Position numbers and translations under genes: made by a program | Notes under the pieces: model-generated | Told to the model about the DNA's origin: nothing | The model's database searches: none | The model's input: only the letters and a program-made list of their open reading frames with translations | Origin: Yunchengibacter salinarum | GTDB lineage: Bacteria > Pseudomonadota > Alphaproteobacteria > Sphingomonadales > Kordiimonadaceae | Assembly (NCBI RefSeq): GCF_037658235.1 | Contig: NZ_JBBJLN010000001.1 | Span: 1 to 64,000 of the forward strand | DNA length: 64,000 bases | Reading direction: 5' to 3' | In this document: positions 42,360 to 52,889 of the stretch, in pieces | Numbering within the stretch: position 1 is the first letter of the stretch | How the letters are laid out: every line of letters starts with the position of its first letter

Positions 42360-43344
42360 TCCGCACCGGCCCGGAATCGCCGCTCGATCCGTCCTGGCCC
42401 TGGTCCGCGCCTTTATCCGCGCCTTTGGCCTTATTCCTACCCCCGGACTCCCCCTGTCCAACGGTGGTCAGGTCGGTATGAATACGCAGTCGGCGAATCC
42501 GGCGCGGGTCCGCGTCCACCACCTCGAAGGCGATGCCCGCCTCATGGCCGATGGTCTCCCCGATTTCGGGCACGCGCCCGGCCAGCGCGAACACCAGCCC
42601 GCCCAGCGTGTCCACATCCTCGTCCCGGTCGGCGGGCAGAAGCGACATGCCCAGCGTGGCTTCCAGCGCCTCCACCTCGATCCGGGCATCGGCGTCATAG
42701 CTGCCGTCGCCCACGGCGACCAACTGAGGCTCCTCCGCCTCGTCGTGTTCGTCCTCGATCTCGCCGACAATCTGCTCCACCAGATCCTCAATGGTGACCA
42801 GACCATCCGTGCCGCCATATTCATCCACCACAATGGCCATATGCGTGCGGTTGGCCCGCATCCGGGCGAGCAGGTCCATCACCCGCATGGAATGGGGCAC
42901 GAACAGCACGGGCCGTTGCAGATCCCCAAGGCGATCACTGACCAGGCGCTCTTCCGCCACCGCCTTGAGCACGTCCTTCACATGCACCATGCCGCGCACG
43001 TCATCCAGCGTTTCCCGGTACACCGGTATGCGGCTGTGGGCGGCATCCGCCACAAGGGGGATGAAATCCTTCAGCGGCAGCGCCACATCGGCGGCCACGA
43101 TATCCGCCCTGGGCACCATCACATCGCCCACCCGGATTTCCCCATAGGCCAGAATATTCAGCAGCATGGCCCGCTCGTCGTCGGACAGGCGGCGGCCCAC
43201 GCCGTCTTCGGCATGGTGTTCCTCGATGGTTTCTTCCAGGCTCTCCCGCAGGCTGCTGGTCCGGCCACCGCCGAACAGCGTTCGCACCAGCCCCACAATG
43301 CCCGATCCGCCTGCGCCCTGATCGCGCTCGTTCTGCTCAGCCAT
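42346..43344 (-). CDS. CorC/HlyC-like CBS-domain protein
   Basis: CorC-type proteins are linked to magnesium and cobalt efflux. This 332-residue, membrane-helix-free member has an N-terminal acidic region, two CBS domains (VMVPRADIVAADVALPL through the RVMDLLARMRANRTHM part) and a CorC_HlyC C-terminal domain (GLVFALAGRVPEIGETIGHE). A highly charged Gly/Asp tail ends it. It overlaps ybeY by 8 nt and lnt by about 14 nt, so the three are translationally coupled. The exact ion or partner is unknown. Confidence 0.92.
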   Translation of the reverse strand: MAEQNERDQGAGGSGIVGLVRTLFGGGRTSSLRESLEETIEEHHAEDGVGRRLSDDERAMLLNILAYGEIRVGDVMVPRADIVAADVALPLKDFIPLVADAAHSRIPVYRETLDDVRGMVHVKDVLKAVAEERLVSDRLGDLQRPVLFVPHSMRVMDLLARMRANRTHMAIVVDEYGGTDGLVTIEDLVEQIVGEIEDEHDEAEEPQLVAVGDGSYDADARIEVEALEATLGMSLLPADRDEDVDTLGGLVFALAGRVPEIGETIGHEAGIAFEVVDADPRRIRRLRIHTDLTTVGQGESGGRNKAKGADKGADQGQDGSSGDSGPVRNDDD

Positions 43345-44077
43345 GAGCGGTCTCCTCCGCCTGCACGGCGAGCCGGGCCGGGCCATAGGGATCACCCCGC
43401 CCCAAAGCGGCCATGATATCCCGTTCCAGCGTTTCCATGCGTTCCGCCTCCGCGTCCGCCATATGGTCAAACCCCACCAGATGCAGACAGCCATGCACCA
43501 GCAGATGCAGGGCGTGATCACTCACCGTCTTGGCCTGTGACGCCGCCTCCGCCTGCACCACGCCGCGCGCTAGCACCAGATCGCCCAGCAACACGGGCGG
43601 CCCGCCCGTCGCCGACCAGGCGATCGCCTCCGCCAACGCATCGGGCGCCAGCCCCGGAAAGGACAGCACATTGGTGGGCCGATCCTTGCCGCGATAGGTG
43701 GCGTTCAGGCCCCGCACCGCATCATCGTCGTCAAAGCGCACGCCCAGTTCAAGCACGCTGTCCGCGGGCCGCGCCCCGGTGGCCGCCACCGCGGCCAGAA
43801 CGCCCGCCTGACCGAGCCCCGCATACAGGGCGCGCCCCGCCGCCAGATGCGCCAGCGCGGCGGCATCGGGCAGCACCTGGCGCCACCCGTCCACGGCGCT
43901 GATATCCAGCGACAGGGCCGGGCCGTCGCCCGCCGACAGCGGTGGCGCATCCAGCAGCCGGGGCGAGCCCCCCGATTCCGGGGGCGACTTCGTGCCTGTA
44001 TCTGGTCCGGGTTCCGGCGGGGGGCAGGTCATCTGGTCATCCGGTTGATGGGAAAAAAGAGGTGCGGTGTCACGCAT
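43337..44077 (-). CDS. ybeY: Endoribonuclease YbeY
   Basis: YbeY is a metal-dependent RNase involved in 16S rRNA 3' maturation and ribosome quality control. The C-terminal half has the signature HGCLHLVGFDHMADAE with three zinc ligands and the RGKDRPTNVLSFP segment. ATG 44077 overlaps the phoH stop by 8 nt. The protein, 246 residues, is longer than usual because of an N-terminal Pro/Ser-rich stretch, and ATG 44032 is an alternative start. It is coupled to corC. Confidence 0.95.
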   Translation of the reverse strand: MRDTAPLFSHQPDDQMTCPPPEPGPDTGTKSPPESGGSPRLLDAPPLSAGDGPALSLDISAVDGWRQVLPDAAALAHLAAGRALYAGLGQAGVLAAVAATGARPADSVLELGVRFDDDDAVRGLNATYRGKDRPTNVLSFPGLAPDALAEAIAWSATGGPPVLLGDLVLARGVVQAEAASQAKTVSDHALHLLVHGCLHLVGFDHMADAEAERMETLERDIMAALGRGDPYGPARLAVQAEETAHG

Positions 44078-45125
44078 TGCCCTCGCCATCATAGGCATCA
44101 ATAATCCGGCTGACCAGAGGGTGGCGCACCACATCCGCGCTGGTGAAGCGCACCACGCCGATCTCGTCCACATCCCGCAGGATGTCAAGGGCATGGCGCA
44201 GGCCGGAAGGCGCGCCGCCGGGCAGGTCCACCTGGCTGGGGTCGCCGCAGATGGTCATGGAACTGTTCTCGCCGAAGCGGGTCAGGAACATCTTCATCTG
44301 CATGACGGTGGTGTTCTGCGCCTCGTCCAGAATGACCGCGGCATTGGACAGGGTGCGGCCCCGCATATAGGCCAGCGGCGCTATTTCGATCTGGCCGCTG
44401 TTCATGCGCTTTTCCACCTGATCCGGCGGCACCATGTCATAGAGTGCGTCGTATAGCGGGCGCAGATAGGGGTCCACCTTTTCCTTGAGATCGCCGGGCA
44501 GAAAACCCAGATTTTCGCCCGCTTCCACGGCGGGGCGGGACAGGATCACCCGGTCCACCTCCCCCTTCAGCAGGCGGGCCACCGCCATGGCCACCGCCAG
44601 ATAGGTCTTGCCGGTACCCGCCGGCCCCACGCCGAACACCATTTCACAGGCGGCCAGCTTCTGCATATAGCTGGCCTGCCCCTTGGAGCGCGGCAGGATC
44701 ACCTTGTTGCGGGTGGCAATCTTCAGGGCGGAGCCGTCCGCATCCGGGGTTTCCACCACCGGGCGGCTGCCCGTGGCCGTGGCGGGCTCGGCCACCAGGC
44801 CGTCATCCACCATGCGGATCACGCCGTCCACATCCGCCGGTTCCAGCGGCAGACCGGTCTTGACCATGTCGTAAAGGTCGGTCAGCACACGTTCCGCCTG
44901 ATCGGCGCGTTCCGGCGTGCCTTCTATGGCGATGCGATTGCCGCGATTGATGAGAACGATGCCCAGTCTGTCTTCGATCCGGGCCAGGTGGCGGTCATGC
45001 TCCCCGAATACCTGGGCGGCGAGCCCGTTATCGGCGAATTCCACGACCCGGCGATGATCCCCGGTGCCGGTGGCGGATTTTCCCTTGGTCTCCATCACGT
45101 GCGGCAGCTCACCTTCCTTGATCAT
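44070..45125 (-). CDS. phoH: PhoH-family ATPase
   Basis: PhoH-like proteins are RNA-helicase-related ATPases, often paired with YbeY. The 351-residue protein has a Walker A loop GPAGTGKTYLAVAMAVA and Walker B AVILDEAQN. The helicase-like segments SRPAVEAGENLGFLPGDLKE and ICGDPSQVDLPGG follow. ATG 45125 or 45095 could start it; 45125 has AAGGG about 9 nt upstream. It follows miaB after 18 nt. Confidence 0.95.
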   Translation of the reverse strand: MIKEGELPHVMETKGKSATGTGDHRRVVEFADNGLAAQVFGEHDRHLARIEDRLGIVLINRGNRIAIEGTPERADQAERVLTDLYDMVKTGLPLEPADVDGVIRMVDDGLVAEPATATGSRPVVETPDADGSALKIATRNKVILPRSKGQASYMQKLAACEMVFGVGPAGTGKTYLAVAMAVARLLKGEVDRVILSRPAVEAGENLGFLPGDLKEKVDPYLRPLYDALYDMVPPDQVEKRMNSGQIEIAPLAYMRGRTLSNAAVILDEAQNTTVMQMKMFLTRFGENSSMTICGDPSQVDLPGGAPSGLRHALDILRDVDEIGVVRFTSADVVRHPLVSRIIDAYDGEGNA

Positions 45126-45143
45126 GCGGGCCGCCCTTCCCGG

Positions 45144-46640
<1,497 letters not shown>

Positions 46641-46715
46641 GATGGCGTCCTTGCCTCATCACGGGGAAAACGGGGCGGTATCTAGGGTCTCGCCGGGGCC
46701 GGAGTCAAGCGCGCG

Positions 46716-47636
46716 TCAGTTCCCCTCCCCCGATGCCGTGCTTTGGGGGCCAAGGCGCTGTTCCGACCGCAGCGCCCGTTCCAGCCCGGCCCGCACGGCC
46801 ACCTCGCAGGCGCGCGCCAGATGCTTGCGGTCGCCCGCTTCCGCCAGCGTCATGGGGGGGTGAAACTCCACCGTCACCCCGTGTCGGGCGCGGCCCAGCA
46901 AGTCCTTGAAATGGCGCACCAGTTCCACATCGCCCAGCCATGCCACCCAGGGCTTCTGGCTGCGCACCATGGGGATGCCGTTCACTTCCGTATAGGCGAT
47001 GGTTACCGGCTGAATCTGCAAATGGTGATGGCTGGCCTCGTCAGCCCGTTCCGCAACCGAAAAGAGCGCGGATTTAAAGGGGTCCACCCGCATCCCATCC
47101 GTGGATGTGCCTTCGGGAAACAGGATCAGGCTATCCCCCGCCGCCACCCGGCCGGCCAGCGCATCCCGTTGCCGGGCGCTGTCATGGCGGCTCTGGCGGC
47201 GAATATACAGGGTACGGTGCAGCCCGGCCAGGTGCCCGAACAGGCCCCAGCCCGCCACTTCCGCCTTGGCAACGAAACTGGCGCCCGGCAACAGCCCGCC
47301 CAGAACGATGATATCCGCCCAACTGATGTGATTCGCCACATACAGCACCGGCCCGCCGCGCGCCCGGCACCCGCGCCGAACCACCTGGAAGCCCAGTATC
47401 CGGGATGCCAGCCGGTGCCAGGCCAGCGGAATCACCCACCATCCCGGCAGGCGCAGCAGCAGTACCAGGCTTTGAAACACATAAGTGGGCAGGGTGATCA
47501 GGATAATGGCGAAAAGGCGCAGCAGCGCCAGCGGGCGCCAACCTTCCCCGGCCAGCCCCTTCAGGCCGCCATATTCATCCGCCCCCACGGCAGGATCGGG
47601 GGCGGGGCCCGGCCCGCCCGCCATGCGCGCGCCCAC
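46716..47636 (-). CDS. plsC: 1-acyl-sn-glycerol-3-phosphate acyltransferase (PlsC family)
   Basis: The 306-residue protein is an inner-membrane acyltransferase that makes phosphatidic acid from lysophosphatidic acid. It has a membrane helix (LLRLFAIILITLPTYVFQSL), the catalytic NHISWAD motif and LFPEGTSTDG. The C-terminal region is Ala/Arg-rich. It lies 5 nt after the fur stop. Other members of this family make ornithine or other lipids, so substrate choice is likely but not certain. Confidence 0.92.
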   Translation of the reverse strand: MGARMAGGPGPAPDPAVGADEYGGLKGLAGEGWRPLALLRLFAIILITLPTYVFQSLVLLLRLPGWWVIPLAWHRLASRILGFQVVRRGCRARGGPVLYVANHISWADIIVLGGLLPGASFVAKAEVAGWGLFGHLAGLHRTLYIRRQSRHDSARQRDALAGRVAAGDSLILFPEGTSTDGMRVDPFKSALFSVAERADEASHHHLQIQPVTIAYTEVNGIPMVRSQKPWVAWLGDVELVRHFKDLLGRARHGVTVEFHPPMTLAEAGDRKHLARACEVAVRAGLERALRSEQRLGPQSTASGEGN

Positions 47637-47641
47637 GCCTG

Positions 47642-48112
47642 TCAGCCCTTGTCGTCCGACGATTTGGCCAGCGGCACACCGTACAGTTCCATACGATGAT
47701 CCACCAGGCGGAACCCCATCTCGCGGGCAATCACTTCCTGCAAGCGCTCGATTTCCTCATGATGAAATTCGTGCACCTTGCCGCTTTCCAGATCGATCAG
47801 ATGGTCGTGATGCTCGTCCGATACCGGTTCATAACGGGACCGCCCGTCCCGAAAGTCATGGCGTTCCAGTATCCCTGCCTCCTCGAACAGGCGCACGGTG
47901 CGATAGACGGTGGCGATGGAAATGCCACTGTCGATCCCGGTGGCGCGGCGATACACTTCCTCCACGTCCGGGTGATCCTCGGCATCGCTGAGCACGCGCG
48001 CGATGACCCGGCGCTGATCGGTCATCCGCATACCTTTTTCCAGACATAGCCGCTCCAGTTCACTGTCGGCCTGTTCGGCGCGACGGGCAGCGTTTTCAGC
48101 AGTTTCCGGCAT
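47642..48112 (-). CDS. fur: Fur-family metal regulator
   Basis: Fur-family proteins repress iron or manganese genes when loaded with metal. The 156-residue protein shows the winged-helix part (MRMTDQRRVIARVL, ISIATVYRTVRLFEEAGIL) and the metal-binding segment HHDHLIDLESGKVHEFHHEE. The CxxC pairs of enterobacterial Fur are absent, as in alphaproteobacterial Fur/Mur proteins, so it could regulate manganese rather than iron. ATG 48112 has GAGG 8 nt upstream. plsC follows. Confidence 0.93.
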   Translation of the reverse strand: MPETAENAARRAEQADSELERLCLEKGMRMTDQRRVIARVLSDAEDHPDVEEVYRRATGIDSGISIATVYRTVRLFEEAGILERHDFRDGRSRYEPVSDEHHDHLIDLESGKVHEFHHEEIERLQEVIAREMGFRLVDHRMELYGVPLAKSSDDKG

Positions 48113-48257
48113 GGGTCTGACCTCTCTGTTGGATGACATTCTCGATCCGCTCGCCGATGGGTGCGGTGGCCGTCATATGGTTACAGGCCCGCGCCCGGCA
48201 AGCATCCGCCTGTCAGGACTTGATTACTGACGGTGAAAATAGCGCAAGGGTGGTGGC

Positions 48258-48288
48258 AAAAAAAGAGGGCGTCGGCAAAACCGACACC
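48258..48288 (-). terminator. Rho-independent terminator of mucR
   Basis: On the minus strand an 8-bp stem (GGTGTCGG/CCGACGCC, one U-G pair) is followed by CTC and a run of seven T. It lies 59 nt after the mucR stop and before the fur gene. Confidence 0.8.
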
Positions 48289-48346
48289 CCCGGCGGGTTT
48301 TCGCTGACAGCGCGCCTTCAACAGGGCCCGCAATGCGGTGCGCCGG

Positions 48347-48775
48347 TCAGGCTTTTTTCTTGGGCGTGCGGCCCAGGCCGATCTTCTTGGCCAGTTCCCG
48401 GCGCTGCTTGGCATAATTGGGCGCCACCATCGGATAGTCACTGGGCAGGCCCCACCGCTCCCGATAGTCTTCGGGGGACATGTCATAGCGGGTCTTGATG
48501 TGACGCTTCAGCATTTTCAGCTTCTTGCCGTCTTCAAGGCAGACGATATAGTCCGGCTGAATGGACTTCTTGATCGGCACCGCGGGTTCCGGCTTTTCTT
48601 CAACGGCCTTTTCGCCACCGTCCACCCGGTTCAGGATATTGTACACATCTTCGATCAGTTTGGGCAGTTCCGTTGCGGTGACCGTGTTGTTGGTCACATG
48701 CGCGGAAACAATATCTGCCGTGAGAGAGAGTAGTTCGTCCTTGCGAAGGCTCTGCTCTTCCGCCGTTTTATCCAT
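48347..48775 (-). CDS. mucR: MucR/Ros-family zinc-finger regulator
   Basis: MucR proteins are nucleoid-associated repressors of exopolysaccharide, motility and virulence genes. The 142-residue protein has the typical C-terminal domain YIVCLEDGKKLKMLKRHIKT followed by YPMVAPNYAKQRRELAKK. The first metal ligand is Cys, and the position of the second is Asp, as in several alphaproteobacterial members. ATG 48775 is supported by AAGGG with 8-nt spacing. It is flanked by fur and rimI, and the upstream 160 nt should hold its own AT-rich autoregulatory sites. Confidence 0.95.
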   Translation of the reverse strand: MDKTAEEQSLRKDELLSLTADIVSAHVTNNTVTATELPKLIEDVYNILNRVDGGEKAVEEKPEPAVPIKKSIQPDYIVCLEDGKKLKMLKRHIKTRYDMSPEDYRERWGLPSDYPMVAPNYAKQRRELAKKIGLGRTPKKKA

Positions 48776-48939
48776 AAGACAACCCTTTTCCATCAGTGTG
48801 ATCCGGCCCCTGGGGCCGGTTGAAACGCAAATCCCGCCCGACCTGAAGGGCGAGACGCCGGGTAAACACGATCCCGAATGAACTCGCAGCGTATATAAGC
48901 ATCAGATGAGCACAAGTAAACAGATAGTTAAATCTTTTT

Positions 48940-49461
48940 CTATCCATTGGGCTTTTTACTGTCGGGTTGCTTGCCCTCGTCGAAATCCCAACGCAACAGG
49001 ATGGCTTTTTCGGTGCCTCCACAACTGGTCCGATAATAATTTGGGCGCTCTCCAACCGGGGTGGCGCCAAGTCGCGCATAGAGCGCGCGGGCCGGGCTGT
49101 TGCTTTCGCGCACCTCGATCATCATGGCATGGACGCCATCAAGGCGTGCCGCCACCTGCCGCAGCAAGGCACGGGCAACACCATGCCCCTGTGCATCGGG
49201 CGCCACGGCCAGGGTAACAAGGTCCGTCTCCGGCTGAATGCCCTGCACCAGGCACAGCCCCACGGGCGCGCGAACCGGGCCGGTCAGAAACAGCGCCCCG
49301 CCCGGCATGGCCGCGATACGGGCCAGCGCCGACGCCGACCAGGGGGTTTCGGGCGTGGGATCGAAGGCGGCGGCGTGCAGCCCGGCGGCAGCCGTCAGCA
49401 CGTGCCGATCCCCCCGCCAGCGCCAGACCGCCACGGGCGCGCCGCCCCGCCCGGCCCGCAT
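48940..49461 (-). CDS. rimI: Ribosomal-protein-S18-alanine N-acetyltransferase type protein
   Basis: The 173-residue GNAT acetyltransferase is likely RimI, which acetylates the N-terminal Ala of S18. Seen are LVTLAVAPDAQGHGVARALL (acetyl-CoA loop), then the EVRESNSPARALYARLGATPVGERPNYY segment typical of RimI. The ATG at 49461 overlaps the tsaB stop by 1 nt (TGATG), a usual pairing. The N-terminus is Gly/Arg-rich. A similar GNAT with another substrate cannot be excluded. Confidence 0.88.
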   Translation of the reverse strand: MRAGRGGAPVAVWRWRGDRHVLTAAAGLHAAAFDPTPETPWSASALARIAAMPGGALFLTGPVRAPVGLCLVQGIQPETDLVTLAVAPDAQGHGVARALLRQVAARLDGVHAMMIEVRESNSPARALYARLGATPVGERPNYYRTSCGGTEKAILLRWDFDEGKQPDSKKPNG

Positions 49462-50168
49462 CAGCCGTTCCGCGGGGCAATGGGCAGCACCGCCCGCGCA
49501 CGGGCCGCATCCGCCGGGCGCACATATAGCGGTTCTGCCGGGTGGGTCGCCGGGTCCAGCGCCATGGCACACTGGGCAAGCGCCCGCACATCGGGCCAGT
49601 CCATATCCCTGTCCGGCGCACGGGAAAGCAGTGTCGCCCCCTGCCCCACCACCAGATCGGCGGCATTGGCAGCCACAGCGCAGTCCGTGGCCGGCTTGTT
49701 GGCCGCGGCGCCGGCGGGCCGTGGCACGCCCTGCTGATCGGGCGGATCGAAAGCCTGGCAGAACACATCCCCGCCACGCCCCGGCAGCAACGCCAGCACA
49801 TGCCGGGCATCGGGCGCGGCCCGATATGCGGACAGGGCCAGCAGCGCCAGCCCGCTCAGCCCCACCACCGGCAACCGGCGCGGCAGGGCCAGCCCCCGCG
49901 CCGCCGACAGCGCCGCCCGCACACCGGTGAAGCTGCCCGGCCCCGTCACCACGGCCAGGCGGTCCATGGCATCAAAGCCGGTATCCGCCTGTTCCATCAG
50001 GGCATCCAGCATTGGCAGCAGATGATCCCCATGGCCGCGCCCGATGCGATCCGCCCTGTGGGCAAGCACCGTTCCGCCGCCGTCGGCATCCACCGCAACC
50101 AGAGCCGCGGCACAGGCCGGGCCGCTGGTATCCAGTGCCAGTATCAGGCGGTGCGGGCGTGCGGTCAT
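49461..50168 (-). CDS. tsaB: tRNA threonylcarbamoyladenosine biosynthesis protein TsaB
   Basis: TsaB scaffolds the TsaD-TsaE complex that makes t6A in tRNAs. The 235-residue protein shows ILALDTSGPACAAALV, GHGDHLLPMLDALM and TGPGSFTGVRAALSAARGLA. ATG 50168 (MTARPHRLIL) is the family start. The gene overlaps rimI by 1 nt and lies about 40 nt after the nitroreductase stop. Confidence 0.95.
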   Translation of the reverse strand: MTARPHRLILALDTSGPACAAALVAVDADGGGTVLAHRADRIGRGHGDHLLPMLDALMEQADTGFDAMDRLAVVTGPGSFTGVRAALSAARGLALPRRLPVVGLSGLALLALSAYRAAPDARHVLALLPGRGGDVFCQAFDPPDQQGVPRPAGAAANKPATDCAVAANAADLVVGQGATLLSRAPDRDMDWPDVRALAQCAMALDPATHPAEPLYVRPADAARARAVLPIAPRNG

Positions 50169-50205
50169 GGGCGTCTCGTTTTCATATGGCGCGGTCGCGG
50201 GTCCG

Positions 50206-50814
50206 CTACAGGATGCGGCAGGCTTCGTCAAAGGGCAGGCGCGGGCTGCGCGGGAACACCTTTTCCGTGGTGGCATAGCCGATCGAACACAAGAAGTTCG
50301 AGCGGATATTGGTATCGGCGAAAAACGCCTTGTCCACGCCCTTCTGGTCGAAACCGGACATGGGGCCGCAATCAAGCCCCAGCGCCCGCGCCGCCATGAT
50401 CAGATAGGCACCCTGAAGGGTGGCGTTGCGAAAACCGTTCTCGAACCGTGCATCGGGATCGTCGAACCAGTGCTTCGCGTCCGGGTTATGGGGAAACAGC
50501 GTGTCCATCTTGTCGGGAAAGTCCATATCGGTGCCGATCACCACGCAGACGGGCGCTTGCGTCACCTTGGGGCGGTTGCCTTCCATCACATGCTCGGCGA
50601 GCTGTTCCTTGCCCTCGCGGCTCATGACGAACAGGAAGCGCGCCGGGCAGCAATTGGCACTGGTGGGGCCCATGCGCAGCGCGTCGTACAGTTTGCGCAC
50701 CATTTCCTCCCCCACCGGGGTGTCGGACCACACATTGGCGGTGCGGGCATCGTAAAAAAGCTGATCGAAAGCCTGCTGATCCAGCGGTTCGGTGTGCGGC
50801 AGCAAATCGCTCAT
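50206..50814 (-). CDS. Nitroreductase, RutE/HadB-like
   Basis: The 202-residue FMN reductase has the RutE-type signature MGPTSANCCPARFLFV, the GPMSGFDQKGVDKAFFAD segment and the family length. RutE reduces malonic semialdehyde in pyrimidine degradation, and relatives reduce other enals or nitro compounds. The rest of a rut operon is not present, so the substrate is open. ATG 50814 has GGAGG 5 nt upstream. Confidence 0.9.
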   Translation of the reverse strand: MSDLLPHTEPLDQQAFDQLFYDARTANVWSDTPVGEEMVRKLYDALRMGPTSANCCPARFLFVMSREGKEQLAEHVMEGNRPKVTQAPVCVVIGTDMDFPDKMDTLFPHNPDAKHWFDDPDARFENGFRNATLQGAYLIMAARALGLDCGPMSGFDQKGVDKAFFADTNIRSNFLCSIGYATTEKVFPRSPRLPFDEACRIL

Positions 50815-50972
50815 GATATCCTCCTACCGGGTTCAGGCCCCGTCAGGACGGGGTGTGCCCCTTCATGTGGCATGAAGATCCCCGCCTGACCAGCCCCCCG
50901 CGCGCCACCCCCTTGCCAGAAGGCCGCGGCTTGGGCACTCTCACCGGTCACGGATGATGGAAAGGTTCTGAC

Positions 50973-52091
50973 ATGGCATATGCCCCCAACCGCCCCGCGC
51001 GGGCACGCCCAAACCGCTCTGTACGGGCGCGCATGGGCAGCGTGCTCGCATTGCTGGCCACAGGGTTGATCCTGCCCCTGCTGCCGGAATTGCCGGACGC
51101 GCTCACCCCGCCCAGTGCCCGCGCGGAGGAACGATCCGCCGTGGTGCTGCTCTATCACCGTTTCGCCGAGGAACGCTATGCCAGCACCAATATCACCGCG
51201 GATCAGTTCGCCGCCCATATGGAATTGATGCGCGACGGCGGATACAACTTCATTTCCCTGCCCGACCTGGCGGATCGGGTCGCCGCGAATGAACCCGTGG
51301 GCGAAAAAACGCTCACCATCACGGTGGACGACGCCTATAAAAGCTTCATGACCCATGGCTGGCCCCGGCTGAAAAAAGCGGGCATCCCCACCGCCCTGTT
51401 CGTGGCCACGGACCCGGTGGACCAGGGCCTGCCCAGCTATCTGAGCTGGGATAACATCCGCACCCTGGAAAAGGACGGCGTGGTGATCGGCCATCACACC
51501 GCCTCTCACCTGCACATGCCCAAGGCCGGGGTGAAAGCCGCCATGGCGGACGTGCGGCGGGCCAGCCGCCGCTTTGATGAGGAACTGGGCCATGTGCCCG
51601 ACCTGTTCAGCTATCCTTTCGGCGAATACAGCCTGCCGGTGCGGGAAGCCATTATCGAGGCCGGGTTCAAGGCCGCCTTCGCACAGTATTCCGGCGCCGT
51701 TTCGGTGGACGGGGACCGCTTTTCCCTGCCGCGTTTTCCGCTGAACGAAAATTACGGCGGGGCGGATCGCTTCAAGCTGGTCAGCACCACCCGCGCCCTG
51801 CCGGTAAGCGAAGTGACCCCCCAAAGCCCGATCGTGGAGGCGGAAGACAACCCGCCGCTCTATGGCTTTACCCTGACCCGCGAGGTGGCCGGGATCGAAA
51901 ACATGGCCTGCTTCCCCAGCCATCTGGGCCGCAAGGCCGAAGTGGCGGTGCTGGCGGGCAAACGGGTGGAAGTGCGTTTCGAAAAGCCCTTTCCCAAAGG
52001 CCGCAACCGGATCAACTGCACGCTCCACGCCGGGAACGGGCGCTGGTACTGGCAGGGTCATCTGTTCCTGCGCCCCGGCGCGGAGGAATGA
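50973..52091 (+). CDS. Exported polysaccharide deacetylase
   Basis: The 372-residue CE4-type deacetylase has an N-terminal signal or anchor (SVLALLATGLILPLLPELP), the catalytic DD pair in TITVDDAY (D119, D120) and the metal His motif GHHTASHLHM (H174/H175, H179). The C-terminal 100 residues carry two Cys (NMACFPS and INCTLH) and resemble a small beta-domain. It removes acetyl groups from cell-wall or exopolysaccharide sugars. The exact polymer is unknown. ATG 50973 has GGAAAGG upstream, with uncertain spacing. It stands divergently to the nitroreductase. Confidence 0.88.
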   Translation: MAYAPNRPARARPNRSVRARMGSVLALLATGLILPLLPELPDALTPPSARAEERSAVVLLYHRFAEERYASTNITADQFAAHMELMRDGGYNFISLPDLADRVAANEPVGEKTLTITVDDAYKSFMTHGWPRLKKAGIPTALFVATDPVDQGLPSYLSWDNIRTLEKDGVVIGHHTASHLHMPKAGVKAAMADVRRASRRFDEELGHVPDLFSYPFGEYSLPVREAIIEAGFKAAFAQYSGAVSVDGDRFSLPRFPLNENYGGADRFKLVSTTRALPVSEVTPQSPIVEAEDNPPLYGFTLTREVAGIENMACFPSHLGRKAEVAVLAGKRVEVRFEKPFPKGRNRINCTLHAGNGRWYWQGHLFLRPGAEE

Positions 52092-52101
52092 CCCACACGA
52101 A

Positions 52102-52130
52102 AAAGGGACGTGCCACCGGCGCGCCCCTTT
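52102..52130. terminator. Convergent terminator hairpin
   Basis: AAAGGGACGTGCC and GGCGCGCCCCTTT pair over 13 bp with one mismatch and one wobble, flanked by A-rich and T-rich bases. It lies between the deacetylase and the Nfu gene, which converge here. Confidence 0.75.
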
Positions 52131-52168
52131 AAAGTCAGTGCCTGTAATCGCTGTCGATCCGGCCTGCG

Positions 52169-52735
52169 TCAGGCCACCGGGCGCACGTCCGTCACTTCCG
52201 GCACATAATATTTCAACAGATTGGCAATGCCATGCTGAAGCGTGGCCGTGGACGACGGGCAGCCCGAACAGGCGCCCTGCATCTTGAGATAGACCACGCC
52301 TTCCTTGAAGCCGTGATACACCACATCGCCGCCATCCTGGGCCACGGCGGGGCGCACCTTTTCATCCAGCAATTGGCGGATCTGGACGATGATGTCCGAA
52401 TCCGCCTCGTCATCATCGAAGCCGCCCGTATCACCCGTTTCCACCACACCTTCATGCACCACCGGTGCGCCGGACGCGAAAAAGCTCATCATGGCGGCCA
52501 GAACATCGGCTTTCAGGCTGTCCCAATCGGCGCTGTCCGCTTTCGTAACGGATACGAAATCCTCGCCCAGAAAAACGCCTTCCACGCCGGACACGCCAAA
52601 AAGCGCCTGCGCCAGCGGGCTGCCATCGGCGGCATCCGCCCGCTCAATATGCAGTGTGCCCTTTTCCATCACGGTACGACCGGGAAGGAATTTCAGGGTT
52701 TCAGGGTTGGGTGTGGGTTCTGTTTCAATAAACAT
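52169..52735 (-). CDS. NifU-like iron-sulfur scaffold protein
   Basis: The protein (188 residues from ATG 52735) has an N-terminal Nfu_N domain (MFIETEPTPNPETLKFLPGR) and a C-terminal NifU domain with the cluster site GACSGCPSS (C156, C159). It delivers Fe-S clusters to client enzymes. AAGGA lies 9 nt upstream of the start. The short tail ends in VRPVA. It stands next to the TetR gene but not clearly in an operon with it. Confidence 0.95.
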   Translation of the reverse strand: MFIETEPTPNPETLKFLPGRTVMEKGTLHIERADAADGSPLAQALFGVSGVEGVFLGEDFVSVTKADSADWDSLKADVLAAMMSFFASGAPVVHEGVVETGDTGGFDDDEADSDIIVQIRQLLDEKVRPAVAQDGGDVVYHGFKEGVVYLKMQGACSGCPSSTATLQHGIANLLKYYVPEVTDVRPVA

Positions 52736-52889
52736 GACCATATCCTTCCGGTTTTGTGTTGTCCCTGATGTGGCGTCTTGAGGCCGCGCCGTCAAGGCAA
52801 AACCGCCCACGGGATCAGGCCGCATCCCGCACGGGCACGGGTTTTCCGGTCAAACACCGCGCGACAAGGCCGAAAGCCGCCCCGCGCGC

